A stretch of 64,000 nucleotides of DNA from Klebsormidium nitens (lineage: Eukaryota > Streptophyta > Klebsormidiophyceae > Klebsormidiales > Klebsormidiaceae), in the NCBI GenBank assembly GCA_000708835.1, contig DF237257.1, forward strand, positions 1 through 64,000. The letters run 5' to 3'. Under the pieces are notes generated by a model that saw only the letters and a list, made by a program, of their open reading frames with translations, made no database searches and had not been told where the DNA came from. Positions 57,762 to 64,000 of the stretch are shown piece by piece (position 1 is the first letter of the stretch; every line of letters begins with the position of its first letter). The position numbers and the translations under genes are program-made.

Positions 57762-58697
57762 ACAGCGTCAGCAGCTTCCAGCTTGGCGTGTCTCTGACTA
57801 CAAATCAGGAACTCTCCTGAGCAGGGGACCGCATTTTACAGTAGCATCATAAACGGCTGCACAGTGCAATCTGCTGGCGAGCCTGCAGGGAGCCCTTGTT
57901 ACAACTTCAAGCTTTCCAGCTAGCAGGAACTTCGACAAGGGAGCCCTAATATAGGAGTATTTGACAGCTTCCTTTCCCAATCCAGGCGAGCTGCATGTCA
58001 TTGTTGTGCTATTTATCTGGCTCTGTGTGTTGGAACAGTAGAGGGCAATTGTCTATCGTACCCTTCTGTTTACCCATGTAGATTCCGGTGTAACGTACCG
58101 AGTTTTGTCGAAAGAATTTGGTTTAACCGGGCTTTCCAGGTTCCCTCATCCCCCCTCATGCTGGCTTGAAAACGCAAACGTGTTCCACGAATATTCAGAA
58201 ATGTTCGACATTCGAAAAAGGTTTCATAGCTACGGTCCAACAGCAGAGTCCAATGATCGCCTGCAGGTTCGCCCAGGAGGAATCATGGTCCTCGATTCTG
58301 AAGGAGACATTGAATGCAGCAGGGCTCCTCATGAACATTGTGACGCTCAATTTCGCAACCTGTATAAGCGTTGGCGCCGCATACATGCTTCTGATGGCTG
58401 CAAAAGATGTCTTTACTGAGCCGTTGGCCCAGCTAAAAGGAGAGCTAGCTGGCAAGAGCACGTTGAAAATTAGGGTTTGGGAAACATCGAAGTTGCAGAT
58501 GCTAGTGAGCTTTAGTCGTGAGCATCAGACGTAGCTTAGAAGAACCACCGCTGGCATCAACTCGGAAGGGGCCCGTGAAAGTGAGAGCATCTGTCTTTCG
58601 CATCTAGCAGCATCTCTTGCATAGGCTTAAAGGGATTGCAGCTCCTTTAGCATCTCCCACAGAATACACCCAATCTTTTGCTGAGAGGGTGTTCAAC
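57762..58697. other. Divergent intergenic region with a possible exon
   Basis: This 936-base stretch separates the divergent start codons of the TRIM37-like gene and the large coiled-coil gene. About 58270-58450 on the plus strand can encode a hydrophobic helix-like segment (AAGLLMNIVTLNFATCISVG and neighbours) that looks like a membrane span, but it has no clear start, family or splice partner. It could be an exon of a small gene or chance. Confidence 0.3.
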
Positions 58698-61600
58698 ATG
58701 GCTGGCAAGCTGAACGACCTGCGGACTCCCAGCTTTGGGAGTCCCAGGCTTGACCCTGCTTTCGAGCTCTCAGCTCAATCAGAGTTTGTGGACGGGTCCA
58801 CCCTGTACGACTCGCTGAAGCAGCAGCCTCGAATGCTCTTTAATTCAGACTCTGACAACCAGTCTCGCGGACGCCTATCCTCTTTTGCTGGTAGCAGAGA
58901 CAGGCTTCTCTCCAAGGGCCGGGAGTCTACACCACTGGAGGTGTCTTTCCAGAATGATGATGTCATTGGGGTTGCTCACAGACCAAAGAGGTTTGCTTCC
59001 AATCGCACGCCGGAGCTGCACGATACTCAACCGACTCCAACAAGCAATGTGGCAGAGTCAGAGGCGGATATGATCACGCGCCAGCGGCTGGTTTCACAGA
59101 AGTTGCTCGGGAAGAAACCTTCCAAGGGCCCTCCTGGTGTTCAGCAAGAGGCAGGGCAGCTGACTGAGCACCTACTCAGCTCCCAGTCCCCTCCTCCAAG
59201 TAAAGCCAGCTTCAGCAATACGAACTGGCAGGCGGATCAGATACTCATGTCCCAACCAGAGCTGACATCAGCGCCAGCCACTGGTCCCCAGCCTGCCAGG
59301 CAGGAATTCACACCCGTTGGGCCAGGCGCCTTTTCGCACCCCAACCCTCAGCTGCTCCAGAATCTGCTCATGGCTCAGATGCAGCAACAGCAGTTGCACC
59401 CCATCTACTGGCCATACCTGCAGGCGCACCAGTACGCACCTGTACACACTAGTCAATCCAGTACACACCAGTACACGCCTCCTTTTCCTCCCTGGCCCGC
59501 ACCTTCCGCCCCAACGCACTTCAATAATGCAACTAGACCGAGTTTCAAAGCTCCCCCCAACCAACCAGAGACTGAGCTAAGGTCAACAAGCACCACGAAA
59601 TGGGAGCCCGCCAGCAAAGAAGGCAACTCGGACACAGGAGAGGAAGGCGCGCCGCTAGAGGCCTTGAGCGATCTAGTGGCAAAGGAGCGGGCAAGTCAGG
59701 AGCTCATTGCTGAGCTGAGAAGTGCGTTAGAGGAGGAGAGGCAATCGAAACAGATTGCGGAGAATAAGAACAGGGGCCTGGAGGAAGCGCTGGCGGGAGC
59801 GAGATCTAGGGAGCGGGAGCTAGAAGACCAGGCAAGTCAATGTGGTCAATTTGAAGTTCTTAGCATTGTAGGTTGGCAGTTCTGTTTGTTTGATTGACAT
59901 TGCTTCGCTCAATCTTGGGTATCTGAAAATCGAGACAGAAGACAAAACCTGTGAAGCATCGAAACTTGCAGACTGAAGTACCGAGGCAAGCTGACAGCCT
60001 CCCACTTGCGGCTGCGCAAAACTTTGATACGACGTCCCTTTCTCTTGACAGCTCTCTCACGTGAATGTCTGATCATGATCGGACACCCGCTTGCTTTGGA
60101 AAAAGTGGACGGGCAACTTAGGAGATCCGCACCACGGTTTCTTGCTACGCTGGTCTTGGCATTTGCTCTCGAACCTCGTGATCATCACTTTCGGAGGCTG
60201 ATGCGTGGGGGCAAAAATGTCTAATCTTGCCAGAGGTCTCTCTGCTATCACCATCGAGTCAAAGTGTGAAACGTGGCAGGTCAACTCCTCGTCCTCTGCA
60301 GGTCGTCGAAGCTGTAGACCGGGCCCGTCGGTTCGAGGAGGAGGGCCGCCAAGCAAAGCATCGGCTCAAGGAGGCAGAGAAAGAACGAGAGGCGGCACGC
60401 CGCAAGATGCAGGACGATGCAGAGAAGCTGGTGCGCCTGGAGCGGAAGGACGTGCGGCTGGCTGCAGAGATTGAGGAGATTCAGGTGAATGCCCCAGAAG
60501 TCCTTGGAATGTGAAGTGTGCTTCTCCTCTCGAAATTTCTCGACACGGAGCCAAGACGAGTGAAGCTCGACACTGAAAGGAATGCGATCTAGTGAACCGC
60601 GTCAACAGCTTCAACCAAAAGAATGGCCTTGAACCCCTCAGGAAAATTGGCAAGTTTTACGTCAAACGTGCTTTACAAAGGAAACCCTTCGGCAAATGAA
60701 TCGGTGAACCAAATGGGCTTTCGATTTGGCGCACCCAAGCGACATGCGCGAGCAGACTTGAGTATTGAACCAGCAATTGCTTCCACCGTTCTCTCCTCTT
60801 CGAGCAGCGTCTGATGCGGCAAAGCTTGTGCTACACAAACGTAAGCCTTTCAACTGTGGACAGATACATCGAAGCAAGATGTGCTTGAATGAGGACATAT
60901 GGACGTGAAGCCCACGCAAGAACGCATACCTCGAAAACCCTCAGTCAGTGACATATCTCTTCCTAAGGGAGCACGTCGACGATTGGTAAGAGACGAGCAC
61001 GCGAAACGGACCCCCGACGCAGAGGCCTTCTGAAGCTTCAAGCATTCTTTCGGAAAATTGAAACCCTCCAGCCTCTCGATCGAGTCCACTTCGAAGTTTT
61101 AAGGCTTGCTTCCGAAGCCGGGGGCACAAGCCGGGAACTTCTTGAGAAGTAAAGCCTTCATTCTGAAAGAAAATCCTGTAAGTCGAAACTTATGCTAATC
61201 CCTTAATCTCCACCAGGCCCGTGACCAGGCAGAGCTGGAGGCCCTGTTGGAGGAGCGGCGGCGGCTGGATGGCGACCTAACGGAGCTGCGCAAGCTGCCT
61301 GTGGTCACCGAGCTGCTCCGGGAGGACAACGAGGCGCTGCGGGCGCGGCTGCAGCGTGCGGAGAAGGACCGGGCGAATCTGCAGGAGCTGGTGGGCGGAT
61401 TCCGGCAGAGCACAGCGGAACTGGAGCAGGCCAGCAAGTAAGGAACGGTTCGGAGAGGGGGCTTTTGGGGCGTCTCGGAACAGTCGAACCGATTTCTGAT
61501 TTCTACTTCACCTATGATAGGCGGAAGATGAAGAGGCCTTAGGTAGACCAATCGTATAATCTGGCATATCTAGACAATGCATGTTCGACTGTTTTTGGGA

Positions 61601-63954
61601 GACTCTGGACCGTTTGCTGACGGTGCTCCGAAAATTTTGAGATTTCACAGGCCTCGTAAGATCCCTCCCCGCCGGAACTTACTCTCGGCGGCCTGTTATG
61701 CAGGCGCGCCAACGGCGAAAACGAGGCCCTGCGCAAGGAGTGCAACATGCTGAAGCTGCAGATCGCCTCCAAGGACACTTCAATCTCGCAATTACAAGTG
61801 GCGCTCTTCGCTGGTCGGGAAGAGCGAACCGACTTGTACCACAATCTTCGGAAACTAGAGGAGGCGGCGCACGCGATGGAGGGGTCCGCGGCCCCGAGCC
61901 GACGCGGCAGCTTCGGCCTCAAAAGCTACAACCCTCAGGGGGAGTCTTTGTCAGCTGCCAGGCGATTGGAAGCGTCGTTTGATAGCCTATCGTTCGGTCC
62001 AGACTCGTTTGACAAGGTTGGACTGGAAACGGGGAGCGAGACACAGGGTGGACCAGCTGATATGGGCAGGTTAGGAGGAGAAAGCAGCTCAATGGCCGCG
62101 CCTGAACCGGTTCCGTTGATCTCCAAGACGGAACGGAATGCGAACCCGAAGCACCGGGAAAATGGGCCGGGCCCAGAGACCCTGCCCCCAGCTGGTGTGT
62201 TTTCCCCGGTTGGTAGAAACCGGGCGCAGCAACTAGCGGGGGATGATATGCGCCGCAGCCTCACGATGGACCAGGAAACTGACCGGGGCGCCGTGAGTGG
62301 ATCCCGGCAGGCTGAGCGGATTCCGGCGGGAAGCGAGCGGAGTCCGGCGGCAAGCGGGAAGGTGCCAACGTCAAACGAGAGAGCGGGGCCTGCGAACGCA
62401 AGAACAGCATCGCCCAGCGAGCGGAATGCGCTGGGAGGTGAACGGAATGGCGGAAGAGCGGACGGCCCCGACTTCGGTAGAGGTGTGTCCGGCTCGGAGA
62501 TGAGGACAATGGACAGGCGCCACGTGGCAGAGCCTCCGGAGAGCAGCCGCGGACAGGCCCCCACTGTCCGGAAAGAAAGTCCGGACCGTTTCGCCACTCA
62601 GTCACGTGACCGCCCGAACAGCCCACAACGGACAGTGACTCCGCCACGATCGGCCACAGCGGAACGGATCGTAGCCAGCGGAGCGGATCGCCGACACGGC
62701 CCGGTTGATTCACCCGAGAGCGAAGTTCTTTCTAGCCAACCTAGCCTGGGGAGTGCGAGGGATCCCCCTCGGGCGCGCGAAGTTGTGCCGTTCGCGACTG
62801 AGCAGTCGTTGCGGGAGGCGATGGAAGAGACGGCGGCGATAGAGAGCAAGCTGATGGAGGTGTCACTCGAACGGAGTCAGGTACTGGTCTCATATCGCAA
62901 CCGACCCCTTCATCGGAACGGGTGTGAGTTCTGGATAGTTAGTGTGTTTCGAGTCCTTTGAAGCAGCCCTATGGAAGGTAATGCCCGGTTCACATGCGTT
63001 CTCAACTTCGCTGGTTTTGAGAAACACGTGGGCAAATTAGGCGTTCTTTTCCCTTTGCAAAACTCCTCGTCCGGTTCCCACAATTAGGCAGTTTTAGAAT
63101 TTAGTCGAGTTCCAGCAAGATTCGGTTTGCGATACTCGGCAAACACCGACATCGGTTTTGCTCGGTTTTCAAAAGTGGTGTTCATATGCGTCCGAATCTC
63201 TGGGAGCTGCCACGTCGGACAAAAACGGCCTCACCATGCCAAAACGGACGTACGCGAACCGGGCATGAGACGGTCGTTGCAGAACGAGACAAAGTATAAT
63301 CGTTAGATTCGTGACTTTCTTGTTGGTTTACAGTATTCACAAACGTCATTCTTGGACCCAAAAGCTTGCGACACGTGGCAACTTATCGACTTTGGGCTTC
63401 GTCTTCCAACTTACTGTACTCCTTTTTATCGATTCAAAACTGATAACGCGGCCCTCTTTTCTTTAGAAAGACTTGGAATCTGGTTTGCTCGAAGGATAGG
63501 TACGGGGACTAAACAAAAGAGTTGCGGGCCGTCATGTAGAGGGCTTCTTCCCATGTTGGCGGTCGAACGGCATCGACTAGCATGGAGCTTTGTTGAGCGA
63601 GTCCTACTCGCAAAGAAGCTCAGTCGATTGATTTGTCAAGTAGTGTCTCACCTCCTGTCCGAGGACCTACCAACGTCAATACGTCCTTTCTTTCACAGTC
63701 GAAGGCATCTCTGAGCAGCCTTTTGAATCTCAAAAGAACGAAACCTCAAACCGACAGAGCGTGGCTGCTCGTTAAAGGCAGCGGTCTGCGATTTGCAGCT
63801 GGAGTCCGAGTATGCCAAGCTGCCCCAGTCCGCCGGCCGCACCATGACGGAACGGCGGCGGAAGCAGGAGTTGGAGGGGCGGATCGAGGACCTGACCAAG
63901 AAGATCGGCTGGCTTCGGATGGAGCTTCGGGAGCGCCACGTGTTGCACAACTGA
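58698..63954 (+). CDS. Large coiled-coil protein, unrecognised
   Basis: Five exons (58698-59831, 60302-60484, 61217-61437, 61704-62880, 63799-63954) join in phase to 956 aa. ATG 58698 is the first in-frame methionine. Residues 1-330 are rich in Ser, Pro and Gln, with a PSFGSPRLDP segment near the start. Strong heptad-like helix runs from about 340 to 580 (for example LIAELRSALEEERQSKQIAE, EEEGRQAKHRLKEAEKERE, EDNEALRARLQRAEKDRANL). A disordered Ser/Arg/Gly region follows. The end is a compact charged helix: LESEYAKLPQSAGRTMTER and RKQELEGRIEDLTKKIGWLR. That ending looks conserved and may be a binding module, but I cannot name the family. Intron 1 starts with GCAAGT, a GC-AG intron. A cytoskeletal or scaffold role is only a guess from the coiled coil. 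Confidence 0.78.
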
Positions 63955-64000
63955 GGAAACGAACCATGCGAGCAGCACTAGAACGTTAGCCGTTTCGTTC

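Noticed and set aside
1-64000. CRISPR arrays, rRNA and tRNA genes
   Set aside because: No array with regular spacers was seen. GGTTCGAA-like words occur in several places but none sits in a cloverleaf I could complete.

Overview
This is nuclear DNA of a eukaryote, most likely a streptophyte green alga (a Klebsormidium-like charophyte) or another early-diverging plant. Genes have many exons joined by GT-AG introns of about 50 to 1,800 bases. Exons are GC-rich and introns are more AT-rich. The four-MATH-domain coiled-coil protein is typical of plants, and the EngB-type GTPase looks organellar. The species is an inference. All exon boundaries were read by eye from splice signals, reading-phase continuity and similarity to known families; no alignment or expression data were available.

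Layout. 1.8-4.3 kb (+): BTB/POZ protein. 5.5-10.7 kb (-): unrecognised multi-exon gene, partly resolved. 11.5-15.0 kb (+): EngB/YihA GTPase, 4 exons, 408 aa. 16.5-17.8 kb (+): F-box/LRR-like protein. 19.7-25.7 kb (-): flavin amine oxidase of the polyamine oxidase type, 7 exons, 513 aa. 26.8-38.2 kb (+): four-MATH-domain coiled-coil protein, 12 exons, 1878 aa. 39.0-41.9 kb (-): unrecognised 493-aa protein with a possible nuclease-like patch. 42.3-44.2 kb (+): unrecognised coiled-coil protein with one unresolved junction. 45.2-48.6 kb (+): degraded non-LTR retrotransposon with endonuclease, reverse transcriptase and terminal zinc knuckle. 49.2-57.8 kb (-): TRIM37-like RING/B-box/coiled-coil/MATH protein, 14 exons, 1291 aa. 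58.7-64.0 kb (+): large unrecognised coiled-coil protein, 5 exons, 956 aa.

The genes do not form an obvious pathway. Two separate genes carry MATH (TRAF-type) domains about 11 kb apart, one of them a ubiquitin ligase; the BTB and F-box proteins would also fit ubiquitin-ligase adaptor roles. Several pairs are head to head and may share promoter regions (25.7-26.8, 41.9-42.3 and 57.8-58.7 kb).

The most unusual pattern is in the introns. At five exons in three genes (amine oxidase exons 3 and 4, MATH-gene exons 2 and 11, TRIM37-like exon 9), the intron just before the exon holds one to three extra, progressively decayed copies of that exon's own 5' end, most with the splice acceptor still present. 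Two GC-AG introns, an imperfect intronic hairpin and a pair of perfect intergenic hairpins are also reported.
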